Assembly (NCBI GenBank): GCA_943736015.1
Contig: OX031073.1
Span: forward strand, 26,439,210 to 26,503,209
Reading direction: 5' to 3'
DNA length: 64,000 nucleotides
Origin: Tridacna crocea
Lineage: Eukaryota > Mollusca > Bivalvia > Cardiida > Cardiidae
The notes under the pieces are model-generated. The model was not told where the DNA came from. It made no database searches and worked only from the letters and a program-made list of their open reading frames with translations. A program made the position numbers and the translations under genes. Position 1 is the first letter of the stretch; every line of letters starts with the position of its first letter. Below are positions 11,418 through 23,825 of this stretch, piece after piece.

Positions 11418-11641
11418 TTAACTCATTACCACACAGTCCAGACTTTTAATGACCTTGGTGAAGAAGCCTTTTGAAACATTTTGAAAATGGTAGCATTTTT
11501 TCCTTTTCCCACAATGTTTTCAGCGTAGGTAACCAGCACTTTCTCCTTTCTTCACAAAGTTTTTACTCCAACAAAAACAAAATCTTAACCATTTTAGCCA
11601 AACTTAATTTGTCCTCTGCAAAATTTTGTCATACTGATTAA
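11418..11641 (+). mobile_element. TTAA hairpin MITE, rearranged core
   Basis: TTAACTCATTACCACACAGT at left and TACTGATTAA at right. The core is scrambled: right-arm sequence (TTCCTTTTCCCACAATG) appears before a second partial core (GTAACCAGCACTTTCTCC). Confidence 0.7.
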
Positions 11642-11985
11642 CTTGTAATCAAATGACAGAATCTTGGACTTACCTGAAGGAAAGCACTTGCACACAACAA
11701 ACGAAAGGTGGCAAAAGTGATACAATTTTTCCTAGAATGAATGAATGAATGAATGAATGAATGAATGAATGAATGTTATTTTGTGGCTTGTCCAAATCCA
11801 AATCGGTAGAATTATGATACGTTAAACCAGGTTCAAATGGTTGAAATTGTCTATCCAACCAGGGATGTGAAAAGATAGAAATTATTGTGGGAGAAGGAGA
11901 ACATGCTGGTAACCAGCATTTTCTCCTTTTCCCACATTGTTTCCAAAAGCTGTCTTCCAGCGGGTCATCACATGTGTGGTATAGG
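11641..11985 (-). mobile_element. TTAA hairpin MITE interrupted by microsatellite
   Basis: Arm B from about 11650 (CAAATGACAGAATC...), then extra sequence containing a (GAAT)n run, then a near-perfect core at about 11884-11941 and arm A ending GTGTGGTATAGGGTAA. The terminal TTAA is mutated. Confidence 0.7.
11735..11775 (+). repeat. (GAAT)n microsatellite
   Basis: About ten uninterrupted GAAT units inside a MITE copy. Confidence 0.97.
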
Positions 11986-12187
11986 GTAAGAAATGGTGTA
12001 CATAATGATAAGAGTTGTCCATTGGCCTAGTAATGAACTAATCATATTTTTGAGACATCTCTGTAAGAAGTCACTAATTCCATTTTATAATTATCTTTTT
12101 CCAAGGCTTCCCTCAACATTCTGTAATAATTTTGACATTTAACACTTTTCACTGGACAATTCCACAAGTTCTTCAGCACTTTTGGTT

Positions 12188-12330
12188 TCTTGCTTGCTTG
12201 AATGGTGTTTTACCCCGCTTTCAACAGTATTTCAGTCATATCACGGCGACAGTTCACATATTCATGTTTCCTGGGTTTCACCAGTACTAGGCTAGGCTCT
12301 GAAGTGTCTTGCCCAAGGACACTCCTGTGA
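12188..12330 (+). repeat. Possible SINE-like mollusc repeat
   Basis: GAATGGTGTTTTACCCCGC and CAGTCATATCACGGCG, followed by CACCAGTACTAGGCTAGG and a GTCTTGCCCAAGGACAC-like end, resemble a widespread molluscan interspersed repeat. I recognise the wording but cannot place it in a named family from this copy alone. No A/B box or tail was confirmed. Confidence 0.4.
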
Positions 12331-12337
12331 AAAATCA

Positions 12338-12500
12338 GCACTTTTGGAAGAGAGCTTTTTGAGAAGCTTTAGTAAACAGTTCGGGAAAGGAGAATTTGCT
12401 GGAAACCGGCTTTGTCTCCTTTTCTTTCACTCTTATTTCTACCCTATCAGTGAATGACTCCTCCATTAGCCTTATTACCATTATTGTCTGCAATTCCAGA
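12338..12500 (+). mobile_element. TTAA MITE, diverged remnant
   Basis: Core-like AAGGAGAATTTGCTGGAAACCGG...TCTCCTTTTC followed by arm-B-like CTACCCTATCAG. Confidence 0.5.
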
Positions 12501-12531
12501 CATGGACATGTTAAAAAATTTGGACGTCTGT

Positions 12532-12759
12532 TTAAATCATTACCAAACGACGAGATTTACATTAGTCCAAATCAAAAGCATTTGCAGAGGACAAAATGAA
12601 AATAACTGAAAATTTGAAACTTGTTTTGTAAAGGGTAGAAAACATTTTGGGAAAAGGAGAAAATGCTGGTTACCAGCATTTTCTCCTTTTCCCATAATGT
12701 TTTCTAAAGGCTTCTTTCTTAGGGTTGTCAAAAGGAGGGATTGTGTGGTAATGGGTTAA
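12532..12759 (-). mobile_element. TTAA hairpin MITE, full length
   Basis: TTAAATCATTACCAAACGAC to GTGTGGTAATGGGTTAA, with matched CATTACC/GGTAATG ends and a complete core. Confidence 0.9.
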
Positions 12760-12813
12760 AAGTGAATGCCAAATGAGTATGGTTGGTGATACATGATAAT
12801 GCAAAGGACAACT

Positions 12814-13046
12814 TTAAATTTTTACCCAACAATCCTGCGTTTTCATGACTCTGAGAGAGACAGGTTTTGAAAACATTGTAGGAAAAGGAGGAAATTCTTG
12901 AAATCTGCTTCTCCCCCTGTTTGCAGTATGTCTCCTACCTTCCAAAGATTGAAATCATCATTTTGGACTACTACTTTGGTTGTATGTAAAAGCAATGCTT
13001 TCTATTTGGACAGGTCTAGAATTTTGTCATTTGGTAAAAAGTTGAA
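12814..13046 (+). mobile_element. TTAA hairpin MITE, diverged
   Basis: TTAAATTTTTACCCAACAAT at left. Core reduced to AAAAGGAGGAAATTCTTGAAA and weak complement. Arm B ends TTTGGTAAAAAGTTGAA. Confidence 0.7.
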
Positions 13047-13341
13047 CATTGTTGCTGACAGTATTATGTAAAACAGAAGTATAAAAATTTGTCCTGTGAC
13101 CAAACAACTATAGTTTCATTGACATATGAGTTTCCATTGCTTGATATTAATGCTTTGTTTAAAATTTAGTTCCGTCTTTGTCAAATTGGAAATTTTATTA
13201 GCTCAACTTTCTGGAAGAAAGCTTTTTTTGTGTCAGTTTCAGCTTTAAAAAACTTACGGAAATTTTCATATATCAGACTATTCAAATTTCATTGATATTT
13301 TGCAAGAATGATAATTTTATGCATACACTTTTATCATATTA

Positions 13342-14137
13342 CAGTCGAACGTCCTTAGCTCGAATGTCCCTTAGTCGAACTTATCCCTACGTCGAAGTTT
13401 TTCTCAGGTCCCGATCTCATTGCTCTTTATTTGAATATAATTCAACCTCCATACGTCGTTATCCGTACCTCGAAATTTATCCATACGTCGAATGAATTTC
13501 AAGGTCCAATCACCATTGTTTGAACATATTCACACATCTTTACCACGAAGTAAATTTGTAAAGGACGATGTTTGCTGTCAATCAGGTTTTTCACACCTTT
13601 CGACTTGTCAACTCCGGTAATTAACAAGTGTATTACAGTATTGATTAACGATTGTTTGTTTGATTTTGGATTGACTGTTTGACTGTGAGATTAAAACTTC
13701 AAAGTTTGAGTGATTTGAGTGAAAGGGTCGGAAAAGTTTTTTTAGTGTTACATTTGTAATTTACATTGACGAGTGAAGAACCCAACGCTAATTCAATACA
13801 GAACTTGTTTGGTGAAGGACCCGGTCAGTGTGCAATTTTTATGTTTATTGTTCATAGTAGTTGTGGAATTTGTATAAAAACAGTGTTTCTTAATGAATAA
13901 ATAAATAATAATAATAAAACGTATTTTATCTTATTTTTGTATTCGATTTTATCTTATTTTATATTCGATTAGTCGAATGAAGACAAATCAAATGATTCCT
14001 CTATTTACTTCCGGTATTTCGCCATCTATCTAATTCGTACCCAGTTTCGAGAACTCCGATGATCTACACGTCGAACTTTCTATAACTCGAAGTTTTTACG
14101 AGTGTCCCCCGAACTTCGAGGTATAGAGATTCGACTG
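13342..14137 (+). mobile_element. pogo/Tigger-like non-autonomous element
   Basis: Ends CAGTCGAAC at 13342 and TTCGACTG ending 14137, flanked by TA on both sides (13340-13341, 14138-14139). Both termini carry repeated TCGAA/TCGAAC motifs in CGTCGAA, CTCGAA contexts over about 150 bp. TA duplication and CAGTCGAAC-type ends fit the pogo/Tigger branch of Tc1/mariner. The 796-bp length allows no transposase. Confidence 0.75.
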
Positions 14138-14139
14138 TA

Positions 14140-14500
14140 CATGACTTCAGCTGGTTATTTAAAACAACCAAACTATTGCGGGCTCTGCCTGATTCTAAGA
14201 ACAGTAGTGAAGAGACAGGTGTATAGCAGTGGAGCATCAGCCTCTCACACCAAAAGGCTCCCATGAAGAGGGATATCAACCATTTATGGCAAACTTGCAT
14301 TTAGTTCAGTGGAGCAATACACGGCCATCGTGGCCCTCTTATGTTCATATTAATCTGTCTCTATGCACACTTTCTATAGACCTTTTGGAAGGGACTACAA
14401 AGGAGACTTCCACCACATTTTAGGATGAATTTGATTAAAGTTTATCATAACATTCATTGCACACTGAGTCTGCCCCAGCCATGAAAGCTATCTAGGCTGC
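14140..14500. other. Unassigned sequence
   Basis: Contains a hairpin GGCCATCGTGGCC at about 14321-14333 followed by CTCTTATG. This resembles the 3' end of the Helentron-like elements at 36404-36422, but no tandem core is attached. Confidence 0.4.
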
Positions 14501-14501
14501 A

Positions 14502-14732
14502 TTAATCTTTTACCAAATGACAGAATTTTAGACTGGTCCAAATTGAAAGCACTTGCAGACGACAAAATAAACACAAGTCAAAAAGTGAAATTTGTTTCCT
14601 GCAGGGTTGAAAGTATTGTGGGAAAAGGAGAAAATGCTGGTTACCAGCATTTTCTCCTTTTCCAACAATGTCTTCAAAGATCTTCTGTCTCAGGGTCATA
14701 AAAACCCGAGGGATTGTTTGGGAAAGAGTTAA
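14502..14732 (-). mobile_element. TTAA hairpin MITE, full length
   Basis: TTAATCTTTTACCAAATGAC to GTTTGGGAAAGAGTTAA; core complete. This is the last TTAA MITE before a 5.5-kb stretch without any. Confidence 0.88.
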
Positions 14733-15599
14733 ATTCGATGCACCCTGATCTTAGTCCTCCCAACCACTAAAGCTATCTAAGCTGCTTTTTGCATTAAACT
14801 ATTGATGATACAGTAATTTTATTTTCTATTGGTGAAATCTACATCTTTTTGCTCAGCATAAAGTGTAATGCAAACATTGTTTCATTACCAATTCCATTAT
14901 GTATGTTCTGTTACCAGGGGACCTCAAAGACCACAGACTGACCTTCATTTATTTTGGGGGCACATTACTCAGACTGGTTGGAAAAATAACATGAAGACCA
15001 TTCCATCAACAATGATTAGAGTTGACGGCAATTTGACAGGAACATGACAGACTGGTACTCAAAATATTGGTGGTCTTGGAACCAGTTTGCCAGACATAAC
15101 CAAAACAAAATTATCTGTGAACCGATCTAGGGTGTAAAGGTCGAGATAACATCTAAGGTCAAACTATTTGGTCTTCATGAAAAAAGTCTTTTGATCAGGT
15201 CTTTTTGACAGAAGTTGACACTTATTCTCCCTTCAGCACAAGGTCATGTGATGAGCCCCTGTGAGAGATGCATGTCGTGTCCAGGAGGTCAATTGCAGGT
15301 TAGTTCCAGAAGGGTCAAGACGTGTAACCATTTCACGTATTGAGAATACGTGTGAAAATAATGGAAAGTTCTTCTTTGATGTTCTTTCTGTCTAATGCAC
15401 AGTGGGACTGAAATCTAGTGTTTGATATTATTAATAGTGTTAAGTTAAATTCAAAGTATCTTATTAAGGTGTTACATATTACTTGAAAAGTGATTTAGAC
15501 TCTTGAAATATCTATGAAAGTGTAATAAAGTGCTGGATAGTGATTCAGTGAACAGTTGTTATTCAAGCTGTAATACAGAGAGCACTATGGCTCTTGTAA

Positions 15600-16245
15600 G
15601 AAGCACTACAAAGATCTTGCTTCCAATGACACGGAGCCCTCTGCATTTAGTTCAGACTGGAAAGAAAACAGGGGGCATTAAGACTCTCAAAAGGAACTAG
15701 GAGAGCTGTAAGCCTCTACAATTCATGCTAATAGAAGCACTAAGACGTAGAAGTGCATTTAGTTCAGACTGACAAGGAAACAAGTAGCAATAAAGATTCC
15801 CTCTATATGGGGCACTATACAAATCCTGTTTCCAGAGGCACTATCCCATCTGCATTTAGTTCAGACTGAAAAGGAAGCAGAGAGCATCAGGACTCTCAAA
15901 AGTGGCAAGGAGAACTCTTACGCCTCCAAAATCCTTATTTTGCAGATAGTACCAAATAAGATTTGCGTTAGCGACTACAGAAATCATGCTTCCAGAGGCA
16001 CTAAACCCTCTGCATTGAGTTCAGACTGAGAAGGAAGCAAAGAGCATAACGAATGTCACAAAGGCAAGGAGAGCTGTTACGCCTCCAAAATTCATAATTC
16101 GCAAAAGGGGCAAGGAGAGCTGTCACGCCTCCAAATTACATGATTCTCACAAGGGGCAAGGAGAGCTGTCACGCCTCCACATTTCATGATTCTCACTAGG
16201 GGCAAGGAGAGCTGTCACGCCTCCAAAATTCATGCTTTTTGAAGC
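15600..16245 (+). repeat. Irregular tandem repeats
   Basis: The phrase CTGCATTTAGTTCAGACTG recurs near 15641, 15757, 15852 and 16011. GGCAAGGAGAGCTGTCACGCC recurs near 15908 (variant), 16062, 16109, 16156 and 16200. The last four units have a period of about 47 bp. Non-coding. Confidence 0.75.
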
Positions 16246-16259
16246 CTTCGGGCTTCTGA

Positions 16260-19200
16260 TTCCATCAGGTAAGTTATTTCATTGAAAAAAGCCCCAGTAG
16301 GCACTTAGCCCTACAAGAAGCCCCAGTAGGACACCAAGTCCTACAAATGAAACTTCGGAGAAAGGAATTCATAATTAAGATTTCGTCATCTGTCTGAGGA
16401 CAGACAAAAGTATTACAAACCAATGTTTTCATCTCAACCTAAACTGCTGGTGGAACAAACTGTGAGTATATATTAAATATTTCATTGTCGTATAATACCA
16501 GTGCAAAGCAGTCAATAACAAAACACACCCCAGCCTCGTTGGAATAATTGGACTGCTGTACATAATGAGCATCAGGAAAATTAGGTATCAGGTTAGACTA
16601 CCACCTATTGCATTGTTTTATGTGCGACTTCGCCTGCATTGTCAGGGCATAACGAGCCTTTGCCATTTAAGACAATGGCAAATTTTCTCAATTCACATTT
16701 TGTCATCTAAATTGTTTTTCTGTAAGACAGTGTCTGTGTTAGAACAGAACCAGATACTAGAAAATTGAAAAAAAAAAGGTCGCTTTGAAATAGTGTGGCT
16801 ATTTCTATATGAGGCTCAGAAAACGACCTGAAATTACTGAGTTACTGAGAATAGTCTCAAACTTTTTTCTGAAAAAAAAAACACATGTTTTGAGTGTCCT
16901 TTACCAAAACCATAGGTAACCTGATTAGGTGAACATGAAGAGAATGAAAGCCTCAGTGGTGGGCATTCAGCAATGATTTCAAACTGCAGTATTCATGTAA
17001 AAAAAAAAGGGGGGGGGGTGAAGATGACAAACCCCAAACCACAGCAGAACAGTAATATAGCCATTTCCAAATGAGATAAGCTGGGAAAAATCTGTTTTCC
17101 AAGCAAGTTCTTTTGAAAACTGACAAAATTAGACCAGGGATATAATGATAAGATTTGTGTGAAATGCATTGTAATTCAATACCCCTCGCTGCATTCACAA
17201 GGATGAAATGAACTTAGAGTGATACCATAATTCACATATATGCTAGAGAGGCAATTACTCTGAAAATGATATAAAAAGGTGTTAAATGCGTGAGCAAAAC
17301 ACATTATCAAGGGGGTACATCCTTGTTATTGAGTTAAACAATGGAATGAATAAATAGATTACATACAATAAGTTGTAATTGCTAGCTCACAATCAGGTGA
17401 CATATTAATGAGCTTTAGATTGAGTACAGCCTAATAAGGTTCGCAAAACGTGTTAAATACGCAAAACGTGTTAAATACGGTGTCAGGAAATAAGGAGCAC
17501 AGAAAACTTCTGCGAGCCCTGTACAGAGGACAGAATGGTAAAATATACATGCTTGACTGACTGTCTAAAGGGTTGTGCATACTCCCGGATTAATAACATA
17601 GATATGGAAGCAGCATTCGGTCATATCTAAGCAATAAGGTTTCGGTCAAACTGCTGGCTCATACATCATTTCAAATGCATTAATAATGCGCAATGTAAAA
17701 GTAAATTTATACATTTCGGAATCGGTTTGCTGCATAAAAAGAAAAAATACACCCTTTCTCACTAAAAAGAAGAATTCCTTTAAATTCCCTGTTTAAATCA
17801 ATTACAATTCCAGTACATGTGGAAAATCACAATAAAATACTCACAAGGGAATAGATACAGGTATCACACCAGATAAAGGGTGTTTTTGACTGTCAGCATG
17901 AATCTGAGTACGCTTTTGCATTTGTATACATAAAAATAGTGCAGAGTAAAAGAAAAATACATCAATAGATGGGTAATTACCTGTAAGAATGGTTTGAGTT
18001 CTTGGACTATTTCGATAGCTCAAAAAGGATGCGAAGGGTAATAATTATTATTACCAAATGCTAGAGATATTTCAGCTGTGTAGTAAGACTATAGTATAGG
18101 GCTAAGGATTCATTAGGCTGTATATCTCCTCTAAATTCACACTGACAACAGACTTTTCTTTATGGGCTGGGAGGCAGCCCCACATGGGGTCAATGAGGTG
18201 TCTCAGAGATACCTGTTGACAACAACATTCATTATCTTGATCTGAAAGCCATTTATTTCAGATTGCTATCTTGTTTGGAAAGACCGTTAGAAAAACACAT
18301 TTGGGTTCAAGAGAGTAACAGCACAGCATTCGTCTAAATAGACCTGGGGGTCATTAATTGGTCAGTGTGCTTCAAGGGTTAGAAAGCTTAGACTTCAGCA
18401 AAACAATGTGACAAAAGGCTAATTCCAGTGCATAGGCTAGAAGGGAACAGGTAATTCCGGATTGATGAGAAGGCCTATCATAGTCCACAGAGTGGATGCT
18501 CAAACATTACATTTCCTTTAAAAGTGTTAGGCCTTTCTATTTAAAAGTAGAGAAAGAGTTCGATTGCTTTAAATAGACTGAATAAGAAATGAAGAGAGTA
18601 CTCCTCAAGGATAACCAAGTTCGCTATGTAGGCTACATTTCAAAAATATATACATGTAAATATATGTACATCTTAGGCAGATCTGCACATCTTCACCTTG
18701 CAGAAATTCCACGTCCACAAGGCAGGGAAGTATTAATGCTGTTACATCAATGGTCCCATTATGCAATGGAAAACATGTTCATCAAACCCAGTCAGATCAC
18801 CACATGCTGGCAATCCCCTGACCTTATCATAAGCGCGGCCTATGGCAGAATCCATCAATTAATTCCTGTAGGACTGAGTTCACCTGTCACTTGTCTGGGG
18901 CCTTTATCAGGGTTGAGACTGACCTCACTTGACCCTTAATTCCTGGCAGGGCAGCACTAAATAGTTCATAAGATGTATTACAAATTGGATCCATTACTGT
19001 GACAGTTATTTATCTAAATAGCCATTCAGTCGTAGCAAAATCAAGTACTTGAAGTTCTTACATATCAACTGGAATGTGCTAATGCTATAGTGTCTAGAAC
19101 ACAACAACAAGTCCTTAAATTCATTCCTTCTTGCTGGCTTTGATTTATGTTATGGAATTACAGTTAATAATGCCGGTTAATATCAGACGTTAATTAAAAA

Positions 19201-19850
19201 CCGGCTCTTGGTACAGGTACATGAATATATATTAAAACTATGATTGACTTATGTTCTATAAGGTCATTGGCATTTAGTAACAAAAAAGGTTGCCATTACT
19301 TACCCATAAAGTAACCAAGCCTTTGTCGATCAAAGAGCTCGTCCTAAAGCTTTTCAGTTCTTATATTTCTTTGACCCAGCAATGATGTTTTTTCAAGGTG
19401 TGTTGGAAACACAGACCAGAGGGAAACTACTCTTTACGGATAGGAGCATTACTTCTGCCTTTTAAAAATGCCATATTTAAAACAATACATGTATAATCTT
19501 CGCCTTAAATTGCCAACACCCAGAATCCATATAATACTGCCTGTTCACTAGCTAGAAAAAGCATTATTGAATAGCAGCATATTTCTACAGTAAAGAATGC
19601 AGGGATCCTGTTACATAATACGACAACAGCTGAGAGCTGGTCATCTTAGGGGACTTCGCGAAGGGTTTTAAAACAATCCACACTGCAAAATGGCAAGGGT
19701 ATTTCATGACTTCAAAGTAGTAAATTCACTGAAGAAAAGTGACAATGCTTTCAAACAAATGATTCGTAAATTACACTTTTTCCATTGCATGTAGTGGGTA
19801 ACATGCATACTTCGAAATCCGTTGTTCGTGAACACCTTTAAAACTCTCAC
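16260..19850. other. Unassigned sequence, no gene seen
   Basis: 3.6 kb without a recognisable gene or transposon. Minor features are a duplicated GCCCCAGTAGG block at 16290-16345, an A-run and G-run at 17001-17019, and an 18-bp direct duplication of GCAAAACGTGTTAAATAC at 17443-17478. The open frames here (at most 116 codons at 18589) show no family resemblance. Confidence 0.45.
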
Positions 19851-20277
19851 AGGGGCTCATCACATGACCTTGTGCTGAAGGGAGAATTGGAAAATTAAAC
19901 GAGACTTACCTGTAAGTTGAAGTTGGATTTCAATTCTCCGAAGCACAGGGTCACCGTGATGAGCTCATGTGCCCACCCGTTTTACCCGCCCTTTGTGAAA
20001 AACGGCTATATGATAATACATACATGGTTACAAAATATAAAAAAAAATTGGGTAGATTTATTTGATGTTATTAAAAGTTAAAAAGTTAGTGCAAATGTGA
20101 ATCAATTCCGTTGGAAAAAGTGTTCACATCACAAGTTGAATGATTGACCTCCTGGACACGACATGCATCTCACATGAGCTCATCACGGTGACCCTGTGCT
20201 TCGGAGAATTGAAATCCAACTTCAACTTACAGGTAAGTCTCGTTTAATTTTCCAATTAAATGCTCATTACTTGCTTG

Positions 20278-20497
20278 TTAATCTTTCACCAAACAATCAT
20301 GAGTTTTAATGACCCAGAGGAAAAGAATGTTTGAAAACACTGTGGGAAAAGGAGAAAATGCTGGTAACCAGCATTTTCTCCTTTTCCAACATTGTTTTAT
20401 ACCCTTTCAAATATAGATCCAATCATAAAAGCAGCTTTTAATTGCTGTCTGCAAATTCTTTCAATGTGGATGAATCTAATTCCTTACCACCTGTATA
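20278..20497 (+). mobile_element. TTAA hairpin MITE, 3' end eroded
   Basis: TTAATCTTTCACCAAACAAT at left, excellent core at about 20338-20395, arm B recognisable to about 20497. The terminal GGTAAAGAGTTAA is lost. Confidence 0.8.
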
Positions 20498-21404
20498 CAG
20501 TTTTCTTCTGTATACAACTTTCTTCTAGCCGACACCATTTGAGAATATGGTGGCAAAAGGAGACATGGCTGGCAAAAACAAAAGCTAAAGGATCAGTTAT
20601 TTCAAGCAATCCCTCAACATTATAATTGAAAACAGAGCCTGTTTACAGCACATTCTTGTGTCAAGTTGAACTTTTTGTTTATCCCATTTACTGGGATGAC
20701 TTTACCTTAATTTCAGAGCTCCTCGCCCCTCCCTTTAGGCTTGTCCATATTGACAGTATAATTCGACTGCTGAATGCAATACTATGCTAAGTCACTTTTT
20801 TCCAAAAATGGGTTTTTGACATTATCATTTATGTTTTTTATCATTACAGGTTTTGGCAAAATTTCAGATTTGAGATCACAAAAGTTTTTTAGTTATTCTT
20901 AATTTCCATAATATTCTATCTCAAAACATGATTTTTATTTCCTGCAATACTATTCCAAGTCAACATAGAATAGTATTGCTTGAAAAAATGTACAGAAAAT
21001 TATTTTTCTTTTACTGCAATACTATTCTATAACAAAAGTGTACTTATTTTGTATTGATTTTTCAGCTAGTGTATATCATATTTACTCATTAGATATCATA
21101 AATGACCAGCTTTCATCATGAAGAGCTATTCATGACATCTTTTTGCATGACTTTAAGATTTACAAACCTCTCTTAGCAAGATTGGGTCTTCAAAGAAAAA
21201 TATTTTAGCAAATGTAAGACTAAATTCATACAACAAGAGTCAAAGCCTTTCTTACATCTGGTAAAGGATAAACTACCAATTATTGTTTTCCTCCTTTTCT
21301 TTTTCCTTACTTTTAGTCTTTCCATTTTTAAAGCATTATCAGAAATAGCCCTTTCAATTAATGACAAATCGAATTCTAGAAACAATTCACTTCTCTAAGC
21401 TTTA

Positions 21405-21800
21405 TCATAACCCTTACTAAAACAATTCTGAGGTTTCAAGACTCTGAAAAGAAAGCTTTAGTAAACATTATGAGAAAAGAAAAACTCGCAAGTCGATGCA
21501 TTTTCTTTTTTTTTCTGACCATTATTTTCTGTGAATTCTTTTAACTTGAACAATTCTGAAGTTTTGACCCAACTGATAAGATTATAATACCAATGTACTT
21601 TCAATCAACTTCCTTGCTTGAATTTCAAAAACTAATAGTCTATTTTAACATTTTCATCCCTGTACTATACTGAACAAAATGGATGCTAACTGCTGGCCCT
21701 AAAAAATTAATGCTTTTCAAAATATTGTGGAGAAAGAAAAAAGAAGTAACTGACTTTTTCTCCATTTTTCTTTCTTCTTTCAAAAAAAAAAAAAAATTAT
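21405..21800 (+). mobile_element. Two decayed TTAA MITE copies
   Basis: At 21405-21590: CCTTACTAAAACAATTCTGAGG...GAAAGCTTTAGTAAACATT. At 21690-21800: GGCCCTAAAAAATTAATGC...AAAATATTGTGGAG. Both keep arm-A wording and a worn core. Confidence 0.45.
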
Positions 21801-21889
21801 GACATCATTTAATGCATTGTGCCTATTGATATAGGAAAAAAAGTTTATTCTTATTAGTCAGTGTTATTTCTTCAAAGCATACCATTTGT

Positions 21890-22050
21890 TTAACCCTTCA
21901 TCACACAATGATCACTTTTAATAACCTTGAGGAAGAAGACATTTGAAAACATTGTTTTCTACTCTGTCAAAGAAAATTGTGTCATTTTAGCCACTATGAC
22001 ATGCTTCCAATTTGGACAGATATAAAACTTTACCATGTAGTAAAGGGTTT
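21890..22050 (+). mobile_element. TTAA MITE lacking its palindrome
   Basis: Arm A (TTAACCCTTCATCACACAAT...GAAAACATTG) joins straight to TTTTCTACTCTGTC and arm B, ending GTAGTAAAGGGTTT. Only the central hairpin is missing. Confidence 0.8.
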
Positions 22051-22252
22051 ACATAGTTTAGACAAAAAATTACATGATGTTAAAGCAGTTTTGCGGAAAA
22101 TGGAAACAGAGTTTGGCATAATGCAATTACTGCAGTACTTTATTTATTACTTTAAGCCAACCACATGGGACAGTGCATCTATAGACAAAATTCTTAAAGA
22201 GGGTGACCTTCTGCACAAGAGAATTACAACTCAGTCTGTGTCAAATACCTGA
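22050..22252 (+). pseudogene. Possible coding remnant, function unknown
   Basis: The frame from about 22050 reads a hydrophilic, helix-rich peptide with LDKKLHDVKAVLRKMETE and, later, WDSASIDKILKEGDLLHKRI, then a stop at 22250-22252. Composition is protein-like, unlike the other short frames here, and it continues from non-coding MITE sequence on its left without a proper start. It could be a decayed exon of the surrounding TIR element or of an unrelated gene. I do not recognise a family with confidence. Confidence 0.3.
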
Positions 22253-22842
22253 CAACAGAATCTGATGATATACCAAGAGATGTGGCTTATTGTTTCAAAT
22301 TTCTATATGGACTGTTGCCCTAATTGTCAAACAAAAGAATCATTATAATTAAAAGATGCTATATTACCAAAATCTTTGGGACAGAAAGAGTAAATCTTGG
22401 ATGCGCTGCATCTTTAAAAAGGGTTGCACATGCTACTCAAGTGCCTTTTTTAAATTTCCCATAGGCATGATAAAAATGGTATCTGTGCTCCAAATGGCAA
22501 AGCTGAAATGACCTCCTATAGTAATGCAAGGTCCTGGTGTGTTTTTTTGAGAAAATTAGTATTTTTCCTAAACTTGAAAGACAACAAACAGTTTGAGATC
22601 TAATAAGCATGTGCAAACCAAATATTTTGTAAATGTGGACCCTACTGACGGTGTATCCTGCAACTTTTGACATAAAATAAGAGATTTTTAAAAGAAAAAT
22701 AAGTATGTTATTGTGGCTTATAATTAGAGACCTTCCAGCTTCACTTTTTCATGATGAATAACGCAGTTTCTTAGAAGAATGGTTTAGCTAGGTCCAGGAG
22801 CAATACAAGCACATATACCGTTAGTTCGTATCATAGCCGCCA
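22253..22842. other. Unassigned sequence
   Basis: No gene, MITE or hairpin recognised. Confidence 0.4.
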
Positions 22843-22965
22843 TTTAACTCTGTACCAGATAAATGTAACATACTTCAATTTCAAAGCTAAATGCTGAAAA
22901 CAAATGGTTACCAGCATTTTTTTCATTTTCACAAAATGTTTCGTAAAGCCTCACGCCATTGAGCT
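22843..22965 (-). mobile_element. TTAA MITE remnant
   Basis: TTTAACTCTGTACCAGATAA, a short arm B, right core arm GGTTACCAGCATTTTTTTC and a stub of arm A. Confidence 0.5.
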
Positions 22966-23313
22966 ACAGACTTGATACCCTACAATGCTGGTCTTCTGCG
23001 TTTTCAGTGCTTTGCAGGTACTAAAAGCAAGACAAGCATTAGCTATAAACACTAACATAATCAACCTTTTAACAACATTTTTCTTTTATTGCAATGTAAG
23101 AACATGCACAGATCCAGATATTTTTCTCAGGGGAGGTCCTACCGAAAACGCACTCGTCTTATTATATGATACTTTAATTGATTTCCGGATTTCAGCTGAT
23201 ATTAGCCATTTATAAGAAAAGTCAACGTTTCCAGTTCTAACCATGAGGAGTTCTCCACATTCAGAACTTTTTTTTTAAATTCATTTTCATAACCACATTT
23301 TTGCCAAAATTCC

Positions 23314-23333
23314 AGGGGGGGGGGGGGGGGGTC
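23314..23333 (+). repeat. Poly-G run
   Basis: About 18 consecutive G residues followed by TCCGGACCCCCGG. Length may be an assembly artefact. Confidence 0.9.
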
Positions 23334-23461
23334 CGGACCCCCGGTTCCCCCCTCTGGATCCGCCCATGAAGAATACTGTGCTTTTTCTCTTTCTTAAAAA
23401 TTCTTAGTGTTCAAGTTACAGGGATTTGAATCTGTAAAGAACAGGGCTGTTTTACCAAGGA

Positions 23462-23625
23462 ACTTACAAACAAAATTTGTATAAGTTTTACATGAATATA
23501 GTAAAGTGACTTTAATCTGCTACGAGACACATGAAAACTATCATGACAGTTTTCATGTGTCTCATGGCAGATTAATGCCACTATACTATAGTTACGTAAA
23601 TCAAACACAAATTTTGTTTGTAACT
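23462..23625. mobile_element. Palindromic MITE
   Basis: ACTTACAAACAAAATTTGT at left and its complement ACAAATTTTGTTTGTAACT at right. The centre is a nearly perfect hairpin (GAGACACATGAAAACT...AGTTTTCATGTGTCTC). About 160 bp, no coding capacity. Confidence 0.7.
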
Positions 23626-23825
23626 AGTGAAATGGGCCCTGGTATTTATTGAGTAACTTCTCATTGAACACTATGGATAAATGTTAAAGGTTTCATAAGT
23701 TTTGCAAAGTACTTCCTTTCATTACACTTGTTTCTATATTCCAGTGTGGCAAGGCAAAACATCCCCCTTCTAATGGCATTTTCTGGGTACTTTTCATTTC
23801 ATGAAAAAATAATTTTAAGTCTCTT

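Larger units (their letters stand above)
15222..20263. repeat. Pair of inverted repeats bounding a 5-kb block
   Basis: A 75-bp motif at 15222-15297 (CTCCCTTCAGCACAAGGTCATG..., then GATGCATGTCGTGTCCAGGA) recurs in reverse at about 20145-20215. Two further partial copies face each other at 19853-19893 (reverse) and 19898-19971 (forward). The last pairs with 20169-20255 in arms of about 85 bp that are near-perfect complements. A DNA transposon with compound ends is possible, but I find no target duplication. Confidence 0.55.

Noticed and set aside
18589..18939. 116-codon open frame
   Set aside because: Composition and lack of recognised motifs suggest chance; no exon signals support it.
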